NCBI RefSeq assembly: GCF_009755665.1
Contig: NZ_CP046622.1
Location: 2,852,001-2,916,000 of the forward strand
Reading direction: 5' to 3'
Source: Variovorax paradoxus
GTDB taxonomy: Bacteria > Pseudomonadota > Gammaproteobacteria > Burkholderiales > Burkholderiaceae_C
DNA length: 64,000 bases
Below the pieces are notes generated by a model. The model had not been told where the DNA came from, did no database searches, and saw only the letters and a program-made list of their open reading frames with translations. The position numbers were made by a program, and so were the translations under genes. Below, piece by piece: positions 18,199 to 27,191 of the stretch. Numbering within the stretch: position 1 is the first letter of the stretch; every line of letters starts with the position of its first letter.

Positions 18199-20541
18199 TC
18201 AGAGCAGGATCTTGAGCGCCTGGATGCCGGCGCGCAGGCCGCCCGTCTTGATCTCCGTGCCCACGAGCTGGATGAGCGCACCGGCATCCCCCAGCGACAT
18301 TGCCTTGTTCTTCCACTCCGCGCCCACAGCCTCCAGCTTCACGCCGATGGCCTGCGCCTGCACGCCGATGGCCATCGAACGCACGGCCACCACGCCCAGC
18401 GAAATGCCCGAAACGTCCATGTTCAGGCCGGTGCCGCCCAGGCGGAACCACCTCCAGTCGCTGCTCTTGGAGTAGTTGTTGGTGTAGGAGACGGAGTTGT
18501 TGGTGTAGTTGACCGTCAGGTTGTTGTAGGTGTTCGACGTCGTGTTGTAGACGCTGGTGTTGATGACGTGCTGCGTCGTGTTGTGGATGTGGTTCGTCGT
18601 GTTGAAGGTCACATCCGGGGAGGTGTGCACCGTCGGGCCGGTCACCGTGGTGTTCGAGGGCCCGTTGACCAGCACGGTGTTCGACGTGTCGATGGTGTCG
18701 TTGCGTCCGCCGCTCACAAAGCGGATCTCCTTTCCGTCGATGGTGCCGTGGAAGCCGCCGGTGATCGCAAGGTTGACGCCGCCCGAGATCGTGTCGTTCA
18801 GCCCGCCGCTGAGCGTGCGCTTCTTGCCGCCCGAAATGGTCTGCGTGACGCCGCCGCTGACCGTTTCGCTGAAGCCGCCCGTCACGTCGCGCGTGTCGCC
18901 GCCGGCAATGGTTTCTTTCGCGCCCGCGGTGATGTCGCGCGTTTCGCCGCTCTTGTAGGTGGCCGATTCATGGCCCTTGATGAGTGTGGTGCGCGTGCCG
19001 TCGGTGGTGTGCGTTTCGTCGGCTTCCACTTCCACGTCGAGGTTGCGCTCGGCGTGCAGCAGGATCTGCTCGGCGCCGCTGCGGTCTTCGAAGCGCAGCA
19101 TGTTGGCCTGGTTGGCCGCGCCGCCCGTGCTCGAGCGCGTGAGAATGCCGCTGGCCGTGGCGTTTGCGGGCAACTCCCACGGCGGCATCTGGTCGTTGTT
19201 GTACACGCGCCCGGTGATGATGGGGCGGTCGGGCTCGCCGCCGATGAAATCGACGATCACTTCCTGGCCCACGCGCGGCATGTGCATGGTGCCGTAGTTG
19301 GCGCCGGCCCAGTTGCTCGACACCCGCACCCAGCAGGAGCTGTTTTCGTCCGACTGGCCGTAGCGGTCCCAGCGGAACTGCAGCTTCACGCGGCCGAAAC
19401 GGTCGGTCCATATTTCTTCCGGGCCGACGACTGTGGCGGTTTGCGGGCCGTTGGTGCGCGGCTTGGGCGTTTTCCGTGCAGGCCGGTAGGGCACGTTCGA
19501 AGGCAGCACCGTGAAGTCGAACTGGCAGACCGATTCCGTTCCACCACCGGTGGAGTATTCAGGCTCTTGCAGGTCGTAGCGGGTTTCGGTGACCAGGTAT
19601 TCACGGTTGTCCGACTCACGCGGGCAATGCGTCATCTCGAACAGATAGCCCGGCGCCATGCCGACCACGTTGGTGTGGCCCGCGGCAAGCTCGTGTGCGC
19701 ACTGCAGCTCCTGCAGGCGGATCTTGGCGTAGGTGTCACCCTGCTGGTGCTCGCTGTAGCCGCCCAACCATTCATAGACTTCGTAGGTCGAATGGTCGTG
19801 GCCCTTGGGGTCTTGCCGCACGCTTTGCAGCGACGCGCGCGACTTCTTGAAATCGAAATCGTCGAGCATCACGCGGCCCGAAGTGATCTGCTCGGCCACA
19901 CGCCACTGGTCGATGCAGGGCTCCATCGCATGAAGCACGCGATCACGCGGACGATAGGGAATGGTGGGGTAGCCCGGAAGCTTGCGGTAGCCGCCGGTAT
20001 CGTCGGCCAGCACGAGCAGGTGCGAGTTGCTGGCGTGCTCGAAGTGATACGCGATGCCTTCGTGCTCCATGAGGCGGCTCACAAAAGCAAAGTCGCTTTC
20101 CTGATACTGAACGCAGTATTCCCAAGGGCGGTAGCTGCCCGTCAGGCGCTTCTCAAACTCGAAGCCATATTTGCCCAGCACTTCGTCGAGCACTTCGGGC
20201 ACGCTCTTGTTCTGGAAAATACGGCAGTCGGTGGTGCGCGTGAGGTACCAAAGCCAGGGCTGCACCAATGCGCGGTACACGTAGTGGCGGCCGGTTTCAT
20301 TGGCGCGGCCCACCAATTCGAAGCGCACCACAGTGCCGTTGAGAAATCGCGGCGCGCCGCCGTCGGTTACCTCGATAGTGAGAGAAGTACCAAGCAGTTT
20401 CTTCAGGTCGAGGTTGAAGCTCGGACTGACCATGTCGACCTCGAACTCGAACAACTGCGACAGTGCTTCCTGTCCGCGCATGGCGCGAAACCTGAGCTGC
20501 TCAGCGCTGAGTACGGTGTGGACCTGGACGGTACGCGTCAT
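18199..20541 (-). CDS. vgrG: VgrG, type VI secretion spike protein with extended C-terminus
   Basis: Trimeric spike puncturing protein of the type VI machine. The 780-residue protein has the gp27-like region (about 1-330), an OB/gp5 domain (about 370-470, with Asp-Arg-Phe-Gly-Arg-Val-Lys and Trp-Ala-Gly-x-x-Tyr-Gly) and a beta-needle region. From about residue 525 the needle has octad repeats ending in Gly-Gly (Glu-Thr-x-Ser-Gly-Gly pattern), then an Asn/Thr-rich stretch and an unrelated hydrophobic/amphipathic tail of about 90 residues. The ATG at 20541 has GAGGGAA upstream; an earlier in-frame ATG 39 bases upstream is possible. It heads the six-gene operon. No tss/baseplate genes are in the window, so this is an orphan vgrG island. 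Confidence 0.95.
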   Translation of the reverse strand: MTRTVQVHTVLSAEQLRFRAMRGQEALSQLFEFEVDMVSPSFNLDLKKLLGTSLTIEVTDGGAPRFLNGTVVRFELVGRANETGRHYVYRALVQPWLWYLTRTTDCRIFQNKSVPEVLDEVLGKYGFEFEKRLTGSYRPWEYCVQYQESDFAFVSRLMEHEGIAYHFEHASNSHLLVLADDTGGYRKLPGYPTIPYRPRDRVLHAMEPCIDQWRVAEQITSGRVMLDDFDFKKSRASLQSVRQDPKGHDHSTYEVYEWLGGYSEHQQGDTYAKIRLQELQCAHELAAGHTNVVGMAPGYLFEMTHCPRESDNREYLVTETRYDLQEPEYSTGGGTESVCQFDFTVLPSNVPYRPARKTPKPRTNGPQTATVVGPEEIWTDRFGRVKLQFRWDRYGQSDENSSCWVRVSSNWAGANYGTMHMPRVGQEVIVDFIGGEPDRPIITGRVYNNDQMPPWELPANATASGILTRSSTGGAANQANMLRFEDRSGAEQILLHAERNLDVEVEADETHTTDGTRTTLIKGHESATYKSGETRDITAGAKETIAGGDTRDVTGGFSETVSGGVTQTISGGKKRTLSGGLNDTISGGVNLAITGGFHGTIDGKEIRFVSGGRNDTIDTSNTVLVNGPSNTTVTGPTVHTSPDVTFNTTNHIHNTTQHVINTSVYNTTSNTYNNLTVNYTNNSVSYTNNYSKSSDWRWFRLGGTGLNMDVSGISLGVVAVRSMAIGVQAQAIGVKLEAVGAEWKNKAMSLGDAGALIQLVGTEIKTGGLRAGIQALKILL

Positions 20542-20664
20542 TCGGAAATTCCCTCGCCCTTGGGGCTTGTTCGGATGCAAAGCCTTCGGTTGGCAGTCTA
20601 GAAATTCCTTATGTCATATACATGACGTGGCTGTTTGGGGCACTGTTTTTCGGGGTCGCTGCTG

Positions 20665-20946
20665 GGGGCTGCTGTTCGGGGCGCGTACACAGGCCACCGG
20701 GTACTCCCCTCCGCGAATGTCCCCCGGCCTTCGGCCTCCTCCTTTATTTCGCTGCGCGGAGCACCCGGCGCCCTGTGCACGTGGACGCGCTGCTGGTGCA
20801 CCGCTGGTCAACGACGGCTCTGTGCAACGCACCCGTCGATGGGGTGCCTTGCGCAGCGAAATAAAGGAGGAGGGGCGCAGCCCCGGGGGACATTCGCGGA
20901 GAAAGGTACCCCGTCGGCGGGTGCGTCGCCCTGAACAGCAGCGGCC
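20665..20946. repeat. Large imperfect inverted repeat (palindromic intergenic element)
   Basis: Two arms of about 100 bases, 20665-20764 and 20841-20946, are inverted copies of each other around a 76-base centre. The longest exact matches include CTCCGCGAATGTCCCC (left arm at 20709) and CTCCTTTATTTCGCTGCGC (left arm at 20739). Both strands therefore carry similar spurious open frames. It fills the gap between vgrG and the alcohol dehydrogenase gene. No transposase is present, so it could be a MITE-like or REP/BIME-type element; family assignment needs a genome-wide search. Confidence 0.85.
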
Positions 20947-20958
20947 CAAACAATCAGC

Positions 20959-22095
20959 CTACATCGACGCTTCGAGCATCGCCTTGTAGTCGTCGCGCGT
21001 AGCGAGCCGAGGATTGGTCTTGTGGCAATGGTCTGCCATCGCACCGTCGATGATCTTCTCGAACATTTCGGGCGTCACGCCCACTTCGGCCAGGCCCTTG
21101 GGCATGCCCAGCCGCGCATTCATGTCGCGGATAGCGTCGGCCAGGTCGCCGGCCGAATCGAGGTGCATGGCCCGGGCCATGCGCTGCAGCCGCTGCTCTT
21201 TCTGCACCGACTCGGCACCCGCATTGAAGTGGATCACCGCGGGCAAGAAGAGGGCGTTGAGCGTGCCGTGGTGCAGACGCGGATCGACGCCGCCGAGGCT
21301 GTGGCTCAGCGAATGCACGCAACCCAGGCCTTTCTGGAAAGCCATCGCGCCTTGCATCGAGGCACTCATCAGATTCAGTCGCGCGTCGCGGTCGCTGCCG
21401 TCCTTGGTGGCGCGCTCGATGTGCAGCCAGGCACGCTCCAGCCCGTCGAGCCCGATGCCGTCGGCCGGCGGATTGAAGGCCGCCGACATGAAGGTTTCCA
21501 TGCAATGCGCAATGGCATCCATGCCGGTCGCGGCCGTGAGGCGGGGCGGCAGGCCGAGCGTGAGCTCGGGGTCGCAGATGGCCGCCTTGGGCATGAGGAA
21601 CCAGCTGTGAAAGCCGAGCTTGCGGTGGTCGTCCACGATGACGATGGCGCCGCGCGCCACCTCGCTGCCCGTGCCGCTGGTGGTGGGCACCGCAATGATC
21701 GGCACCACGCGCTCGGTGATCTTGGGTGAGCCGCCTTCGATGGTGGCGTAGGTCTTGAGCGGGCCTTCGTGCGTGGCCGCGATGGCCACGCCCTTGGCGC
21801 AGTCGATGGCGGAGCCGCCGCCCACGGCAATGAGCCCGTCGCACCGGCGGCTGCGGTACAGCTCGACGGCCGCGCGAACGGCCGCCTCCGTCGGGTTGGA
21901 GGGCGTCTGGTCGAACACCGCCACCTCGAGATCGGCGACGGCGTCGAGCGCCTTCTGCAGCACGCCGGCGGCGCGCACGCCCGCGTCGGTCACGATCAGC
22001 GGGCGGGTGATGCCTATGCGCGCGCATTCGCTGGACAGCAGCTTGATGGCGCCGAACTCGAACTGGATCTGGGTGAGGTATTGGATGAGGGCCAT
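20959..22095 (-). CDS. Iron-containing alcohol dehydrogenase
   Basis: NAD(P)-dependent metal-containing dehydrogenase of the group III family, cytosolic. 378 residues with the nucleotide-binding Gly-Gly-Gly-Ser-Ala-Ile-Asp (about residue 95), Pro-Thr-Thr-x-Gly-Thr-Gly-Ser-Glu, Gly-Met-Asp-Ala-Ile-Ala-His-Cys-Met-Glu and the metal-site His-Ser-Leu-Ser-His-Ser-Leu-Gly-Gly. The ATG at 22095 gives the normal family N-terminus; a frame extending further upstream would run into the divergent esterase. Substrate unknown; maleylacetate reductase-like or 1,3-propanediol dehydrogenase-like activities are possible. Confidence 0.9.
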   Translation of the reverse strand: MALIQYLTQIQFEFGAIKLLSSECARIGITRPLIVTDAGVRAAGVLQKALDAVADLEVAVFDQTPSNPTEAAVRAAVELYRSRRCDGLIAVGGGSAIDCAKGVAIAATHEGPLKTYATIEGGSPKITERVVPIIAVPTTSGTGSEVARGAIVIVDDHRKLGFHSWFLMPKAAICDPELTLGLPPRLTAATGMDAIAHCMETFMSAAFNPPADGIGLDGLERAWLHIERATKDGSDRDARLNLMSASMQGAMAFQKGLGCVHSLSHSLGGVDPRLHHGTLNALFLPAVIHFNAGAESVQKEQRLQRMARAMHLDSAGDLADAIRDMNARLGMPKGLAEVGVTPEMFEKIIDGAMADHCHKTNPRLATRDDYKAMLEASM

Positions 22096-22163
22096 GGGCG
22101 TTGATACTTGGGGCGGTACGATTGCCGACCATTCGAATCTAACAAGAGCAATCAGTCTTGCAC

Positions 22164-23129
22164 ATGAACAAAACCCTTGCCGCTGTCGCGTCGGGCACAT
22201 TGCTGACGGCCAAGATGGCGAGCGTGGTCGAACGCATGGCCCGGGCGGGCCATCCGAGCCTGGACCAGCTCACGCCCGACGAGGCCAAGGCTTCCTATGA
22301 AAAGGGCGCCGGCGTGCTCGAGGTGCCTAAGCCGGACCTCACGCGCACCGAAGACTTCAGCATTACCGCGCGCGACGGCTTCGAGATTCCGGCCCGGCTC
22401 TACGCGCCTTCGTCGGCCAGGCTGCCGGTGCTGGTGTACTTTCATGGCGGCGGCTTCACCGTCGGCAACATCCGCACGCACGACACGCTCTGCCGCGTGC
22501 TCAGCCTGAAGAGCGGCTGCGCGGTGGTGTCGGTCGACTACCGGCTGGCGCCCGCGCACAAGTTTCCGACCGCCTCCGATGACGCCTGGGACGCCTTCGC
22601 CTTTGTTGCGAAAGAAGGCGCGCGCCTCGGTCTCGACGCCAGCCGCCTTGCAGTGGGCGGCGACAGCGCCGGCGGCACGCTGGCCGCGGTGTGCGCCATT
22701 CTTGCGCGCGACGCGGGCCTGCCGCTCGCGCTGCAGATGCTGATCTACCCAGGCACCACCGGGCACCAGGACACTCCTTCGCACCAGATGTACGCCAACG
22801 GACCGTTGCTGACCAAGGCGCTGATCGACTTCTTTTTCGGCCAGTATGTGCGCACGCCGGCCGACCGCGACGACTGGCGCTTTGCGCCGCTTCTGGCGGA
22901 CGATGTCGATGGCGTGGCGCCAGCCTGGATCGGGCTGGCCGAATGCGACCCGGTGGTGGACGAAGGCATTGCCTATGCCGACAAGCTGCGTGCCGCGGGC
23001 GTGGCGGTCGATCTCGAAATCTATCGCGGCGTGATCCACGAATTTTTGAAAATGGGCCGCGCCATTCCTGAAGCGCTGCAGGCGCAGGACGATGCGGCCC
23101 GCGCACTCAAAGAAGCACTGAAGCCATGA
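22164..23129 (+). CDS. Alpha/beta hydrolase, HSL-type esterase
   Basis: Carboxylesterase of the hormone-sensitive-lipase family, 321 residues, cytosolic. The oxyanion-hole motif is His-Gly-Gly-Gly-Phe (about residue 94), the nucleophile Gly-Asp-Ser-Ala-Gly-Gly (about 168). The acid is in Cys-Asp-Pro-Val-Val-Asp-Glu-Gly and the base His in Gly-Val-Ile-His-Glu-Phe. ATG at 22164 chosen over an in-frame TTG six bases earlier. Divergent from the alcohol dehydrogenase; overlaps the next gene (ATGA), so esterase and thioesterase-GNAT are coupled. Confidence 0.9.
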   Translation: MNKTLAAVASGTLLTAKMASVVERMARAGHPSLDQLTPDEAKASYEKGAGVLEVPKPDLTRTEDFSITARDGFEIPARLYAPSSARLPVLVYFHGGGFTVGNIRTHDTLCRVLSLKSGCAVVSVDYRLAPAHKFPTASDDAWDAFAFVAKEGARLGLDASRLAVGGDSAGGTLAAVCAILARDAGLPLALQMLIYPGTTGHQDTPSHQMYANGPLLTKALIDFFFGQYVRTPADRDDWRFAPLLADDVDGVAPAWIGLAECDPVVDEGIAYADKLRAAGVAVDLEIYRGVIHEFLKMGRAIPEALQAQDDAARALKEALKP

Positions 23130-24007
23130 GCCAAGAAACCGTACCCCAGAGAAAAGACTTCCGTTTCTTCCATCGCCTGCGCGTGCGCTGGGCCGAGGTC
23201 GACATGCAGAAGATCGTGTTCAACGCGCACTACCTGATGTACTTCGACACCGCCATTGCCGACTACTGGCGCGCGCTTGCGCTGCCTTACGAAGAGGCAA
23301 TGCATGCGCTGGGCGGTGACCTGTATGTGCGCAAGGCCACGGTCGACTTTCAAGCTTCCGCCCGCATGGACGACGTGATCGACGTGGGCATGAAGTGCGC
23401 GCGCATCGGTAATTCGTCCATGGTTTTCCAGGGCGCGCTGTTCCGGCAGGACCAGTACCTGGTGGGCTGCGAACTGGTCTATGTGTTTGCAGACCCGGCC
23501 ACGCAGACCTCCAAACCGGTGCCGCCTGTGTTGCGCGAAATTCTGACGGGTTTCGAGGCCGGCGAGCCGATGCGCAGCGTGGAAACCGGCGACTGGAAAA
23601 CCCTGGGCGAAGGGGCAAGTGCGTTGCGGCGCGCAGTCTTCATCGAGGAGCAGAACATTCCCAAGGAACTGGAATGGGACGAGCACGATGCGGTGGTGCT
23701 GCATGCGGTGGCGCGCAACCGGCTCGGCCAGGTCATTGCGACCGGCCGGCTGCTCGATGCCGTCGACGGCACGGCGATGCTCGGCCGCATGGCCGTGCAC
23801 CGGGCGCTGCGCAGCGGCGGACACGGCGCCGCGGTGATGCACGCCCTGGAGGAGGCCGCCAGGGCGCGCGGCGATCGCGAAATCGGCCTGCACGCCCAGC
23901 GCAGCGCCGAGCGCTTCTATGCGCGGCTGGGCTACACCGTGCATGGCGAGCCCTTCGAGGAAGCCGGCATCCCGCACATCGAGATGCGGCGCACGCTGAA
24001 TCAATAG
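23126..24007 (+). CDS. Thioesterase (YbgC/FadM-like) - GNAT acetyltransferase fusion
   Basis: A two-domain protein of 293 residues. Residues 12-135 are a hot-dog acyl-CoA thioesterase of the 4HBT/YbgC type, with the catalytic-loop Asp in Trp-Ala-Glu-Val-Asp-Met-Gln-Lys-Ile-Val-Phe-Asn and Tyr-Leu-x-Tyr-Phe-Asp. Residues 150-290 are a GNAT fold, with the acetyl-CoA pyrophosphate loop region Arg-Ser-Gly-Gly-His-Gly and a terminal Arg-Phe-Tyr-Ala-Arg-Leu-Gly-Tyr. Reaction of the fusion is unknown. Coupled to the upstream esterase by an ATGA overlap; its 3' end overlaps the convergent lipoprotein gene by seven bases. Confidence 0.85.
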   Translation: MSQETVPQRKDFRFFHRLRVRWAEVDMQKIVFNAHYLMYFDTAIADYWRALALPYEEAMHALGGDLYVRKATVDFQASARMDDVIDVGMKCARIGNSSMVFQGALFRQDQYLVGCELVYVFADPATQTSKPVPPVLREILTGFEAGEPMRSVETGDWKTLGEGASALRRAVFIEEQNIPKELEWDEHDAVVLHAVARNRLGQVIATGRLLDAVDGTAMLGRMAVHRALRSGGHGAAVMHALEEAARARGDREIGLHAQRSAERFYARLGYTVHGEPFEEAGIPHIEMRRTLNQ

Positions 24008-24951
24008 CGGGCCGGCGGGTCGGGCACATAGCCCATCTCCGAACCCGGAAAGGCGGACGGACCTTCGGGACGCGGCCAGCGCGGCGGAGGCGGCACGGGA
24101 ATGACGCCGGCCGCGATGAGGTTCTCGCGGCTGTCGTAGCGAATGCGGACCACTTCGTCGGGCGTGGATTGCGCGCGCTCGAAGGTGGTGTGCCCCACAT
24201 GCGATGTCTCTCGCCGGCCGTGGCCGGTTCCCAGGCTTGGCGAGGGCCGGGCCAGCCCGCCCTTGGCCGATGCGGCCGATTCGGCGCCCAGCACGCTGTC
24301 GGCGGAGCGGGACTGTGCCGCAGGTGCGGCCGGCGCGGCTTCCGCAGGTGCGGCCGGCGCGGCTTCCGCAGCGGCGGACGGCGCCTCGCTGCGGCGCTCC
24401 ATCTCGCGGTTGCTGCCGTAGCCGTCTCGTTGCGGCAACACGATGGGAGGTGCGGCCGGCACAGGCACCCGCTCGCGGAACAGCGCGACGCCGATCACCC
24501 CCACGTCGGCCGGCCGGCCGGTGCGGCTCGCGTACGAGTTGCCGATCGACGTGAATTCGAAGGCCGCAATCTGCGAATCGCTCTTGCGCCAGCCGGTGAT
24601 GTCGCTTCGTTCGCCGCTTGAAAAAACGTAGCCGTTCTGCAGCACGCCCGCGGTTTCGCCGGTGACGATGTTCACGCCATCGACCGACATCACCGCCATT
24701 ACACGCTCGCCCATCGCATTGCGCGCGCGAATCGCGTAGCGCGAGCCGGGCCGGCCAGCCACCCAGTATTCACCGCGATGGCGGTAGATGGGCAACTCGC
24801 GGCCCGTGGCGCGATCGACCACGCTCACCTGCATGAGCGAGCCGAGGCGCTCGTATGTCAAAGGCGGTGAATGCGGCCGTATCGGGCTTTCGGCACAGGC
24901 CGAGAGGGCGGCCAATGCGAGGGCTGCCGAGAAGATGAGTCTGCGCTTCAT
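24001..24951 (-). CDS. Predicted lipoprotein, low-complexity C-terminus
   Basis: I do not recognise a named family. The 316-residue precursor has a lipoprotein signal (basic start, hydrophobic core, Leu-Ser-Ala-Cys with Cys19). A beta-rich globular region spans about residues 35-165, and then come Ala/Pro/Glu repeats (Pro-Ala-Ala-Pro-Ala-Glu-Ala-Ala) around 190-215. The C-terminus is Pro-rich. ATG at 24951 chosen because it gives the clean lipoprotein signal. Probably outer-membrane or periplasmic; function unknown. Confidence 0.7.
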   Translation of the reverse strand: MKRRLIFSAALALAALSACAESPIRPHSPPLTYERLGSLMQVSVVDRATGRELPIYRHRGEYWVAGRPGSRYAIRARNAMGERVMAVMSVDGVNIVTGETAGVLQNGYVFSSGERSDITGWRKSDSQIAAFEFTSIGNSYASRTGRPADVGVIGVALFRERVPVPAAPPIVLPQRDGYGSNREMERRSEAPSAAAEAAPAAPAEAAPAAPAAQSRSADSVLGAESAASAKGGLARPSPSLGTGHGRRETSHVGHTTFERAQSTPDEVVRIRYDSRENLIAAGVIPVPPPPRWPRPEGPSAFPGSEMGYVPDPPARY

Positions 24952-25098
24952 GGTGGTCTTCCTTGCCGGGAGTGGATCGGTAGGGCTTCTACGGAGCAGC
25001 ACCGAAGGCAGGGTTAAACGCGCGCAAAAAAATAGCGCCGCCTCTTTCGAAGCAGCGCCGGGCGTCCGTTTTCAGGGACGCCGGGGTTGGCGGCAAGG

Positions 25099-26025
25099 CT
25101 AGATGTCTTCGAGCAGCGGATACGGCAGCGGCTCGACCGTGAGCGCCGGGCCGTCGGCGCCGCCCGCGTGCAGGCCGCCGGTTTCGAGCGCCGATATCTG
25201 GATGGAGATCAGCGCGGCCCAGCCGCCGCCGGGGGCCGGCGCGGCCTGCGCCACGGTGCCCACGGGCTGATCGGCGTCGCTGGCGGCAAACACTTCCTGG
25301 CCCGCGTTCACCGGCGCATCGGCCTGCACAAGGTAGGTGCGGCGCTTCAGCGTGCCGCGAAACTGGCTGCGCGCCACGATCTCCTGGCCCGGGTAGCAGC
25401 CCTTCTTGAAATTGACGCCGCCGACCGATTCATAGTTGATCATCTGCGGCACGAAGGCCTCGATCACCGGAGTGGTCACCGTCACGATGCCGCTGCGAAC
25501 CTCGCTCCACTGCCATAGCTCCGCGTCGAGCGACGGTCCGGCGGGGGCGGGGTTGCCGGCGGGGGCAATCCACAGAGCGCGCGGCACGCCGTCGGCCGGA
25601 TAGAGCGAAACGGAGCTGATATCCGTGCCGATGGCCGTGCGCTGGCCGGGCAGGGCGGCGGCATCGAGGCCGTTGCCCGTCAATGCGGTGCCGGCGAGAC
25701 CGTACAGGGCGAACTGGTCCGTGGCATCGGTGAGCTTGGCCTTGGCGCGCAGCACGTACATCGACAGGCGCTTGAGCGTGGCGGCCAGAATGTCCTTGCT
25801 GCAGACCAGCAGCACCAGGTCGGGCTGCGGCCGAATACCTATGAAGCTGGCAATCACGCGGCCCTTGGCGGTGCAAAGGGCGGCCAGGCGAGCCTCGGTG
25901 GCGCCGAGCAGCGAAAAATCCTGCGTGAGCTGGCCGTGCAGGAAGCCGGCCGCATCCGGTCCTTCGGCGCGAATCACGCCAAGGTGCGAGAGGGCGGTAA
26001 CACCATTGAGAACGACAGTAGTCAT
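25099..26025 (-). CDS. ygfZ: YgfZ/CAF17-like folate-binding protein
   Basis: Folate-dependent protein that maintains certain iron-sulfur enzymes (for example MiaB). 308 residues with the signature Lys-Gly-Cys-Tyr-Pro-Gly-Gln-Glu-Ile-Val-Ala-Arg near residue 208 and a GcvT-like N-terminal fold. The ATG at 26025 was chosen; a longer frame would run into the mltG promoter region. Divergent from mltG across about 130 bases, a conserved neighbourhood in this group. Confidence 0.9.
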   Translation of the reverse strand: MTTVVLNGVTALSHLGVIRAEGPDAAGFLHGQLTQDFSLLGATEARLAALCTAKGRVIASFIGIRPQPDLVLLVCSKDILAATLKRLSMYVLRAKAKLTDATDQFALYGLAGTALTGNGLDAAALPGQRTAIGTDISSVSLYPADGVPRALWIAPAGNPAPAGPSLDAELWQWSEVRSGIVTVTTPVIEAFVPQMINYESVGGVNFKKGCYPGQEIVARSQFRGTLKRRTYLVQADAPVNAGQEVFAASDADQPVGTVAQAAPAPGGGWAALISIQISALETGGLHAGGADGPALTVEPLPYPLLEDI

Positions 26026-26156
26026 CGCTGAATTATCATGGTCGAAGCCGATCCGTCCGGCTTGCAGGGAAACTTGCCGTTGTTCCCGCAGGGCCACCGA
26101 CTTTTCGCACCGAATCCCCGATTCGTTTTTCCTCTTCCTGTCATTCCATCGGACCC

Positions 26157-27191
26157 GTGCGCCGCTTCTTTCTTACGCTCTTTCTGCTTGCCGCACTGGG
26201 TGCGCTCGGCCTTGGCGCCGCCGGACTGTGGTGGGTGCACCAGCCGCTCAAGCTGCCCGCGCCCAGCCTCGATCTTTCCGTGGAACCGGGCACCACGCCG
26301 CGCGGCGTGGCGCAGGCGGTGGCCGATGCCGGCGCCGACGTGCAGCCGCAGCTGCTTTATCTGTGGTTCCGCCTTTCTGGGCAGGACCGCCAGATTCGCG
26401 CCGGCAGCTACGAGTTGGAGCGCGGCATCACGCCCAAGATGCTGCTCAACGTGCTGGTGCGCGGCGAAGAAGCCACGCGCAGTCTGGTGCTCGTCGAAGG
26501 CTGGAACTTCCGGCAGGTGCGCGCCGCCCTTGCCAAGGCCGAGCAGCTCAAGCCCGAGACCGTCGGCCTGCCAGACGACGCGCTGATGGCCAAGCTCGGC
26601 AGGCCCGGCGTGCACCCGGAAGGGCGCTTTTTTCCGGACACCTACACCTATTCGAAGGGCTCCACCGACATCGCGCTGCTGCAGCGTGCCATGCGGGCCA
26701 TGGACAAGAAGCTCGAAGCCGCCTGGGCAGCCCGGGCGGCCGATTTGCCGATCAAAACGGCTGATGAGGCGCTTATTTTGGCGAGTATTGTCGAGAAGGA
26801 GACAGGCAAGGCCAAAGACCGCTCCGAGATTGCGGCCGTGTTCGTCAACCGCCTGCGCACTGGCATGCCGCTGCAAACCGACCCGACCGTCATCTACGGC
26901 CTGGGCACCACCTTCGACGGCAATCTGCGCAAGAAAGATCTGCAGGCCGACACGCCCTGGAACACCTACACCCGCGGCGGCCTGCCGCCCACGCCCATTG
27001 CCATGCCGGGCAAGGCCGCGCTGCTGGCTGCGGTGCAGCCGGCGCAAAGCAAATCGCTGTACTTTGTCTCGCGCGGCGATGGCACAAGCCAGTTCAGCAC
27101 CTCGCTCGACGAGCACAACCGCGCGGTCAACCGTTACCAGCGCGGGGGCGGTGGCAGCAATGGCGAACCCAAACCGAAGGTTGCGCAATGA
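26157..27191 (+). CDS. mltG: MltG, endolytic murein transglycosylase
   Basis: Inner-membrane-anchored lytic transglycosylase that cuts nascent glycan strands and probably ends their elongation. 344 residues: transmembrane helix at about 5-27, LysM-like subdomain, then the YceG domain with the catalytic Glu in Ser-Ile-Val-Glu-Lys-Glu-Thr. Downstream it has [12 protein letters not shown] and Gln-Thr-Asp-Pro-Thr-Val-Ile-Tyr-Gly. GTG start. The stop overlaps tmk (ATGA), first gene of the mltG-tmk-holB-pilZ operon. Confidence 0.94.
   Translation: MRRFFLTLFLLAALGALGLGAAGLWWVHQPLKLPAPSLDLSVEPGTTPRGVAQAVADAGADVQPQLLYLWFRLSGQDRQIRAGSYELERGITPKMLLNVLVRGEEATRSLVLVEGWNFRQVRAALAKAEQLKPETVGLPDDALMAKLGRPGVHPEGRFFPDTYTYSKGSTDIALLQRAMRAMDKKLEAAWAARAADLPIKTADEALILASIVEKETGKAKDRSEIAAVFVNRLRTGMPLQTDPTVIYGLGTTFDGNLRKKDLQADTPWNTYTRGGLPPTPIAMPGKAALLAAVQPAQSKSLYFVSRGDGTSQFSTSLDEHNRAVNRYQRGGGGSNGEPKPKVAQ

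Noticed and set aside
18091..20601. An 836-codon plus-strand open frame opposite vgrG
   Set aside because: His/Val/Arg-rich shadow of vgrG with no recognisable domain.
20614..20953. Several short open frames on both strands in the inverted repeat
   Set aside because: They resemble each other because the DNA is palindromic, and lack ribosome sites and known families.
25061..25082. Hairpin GGCGTCC/GGACGCC downstream of ygfZ
   Set aside because: Stem is clear but no T-run follows in the ygfZ direction; not strong enough for a terminator call.
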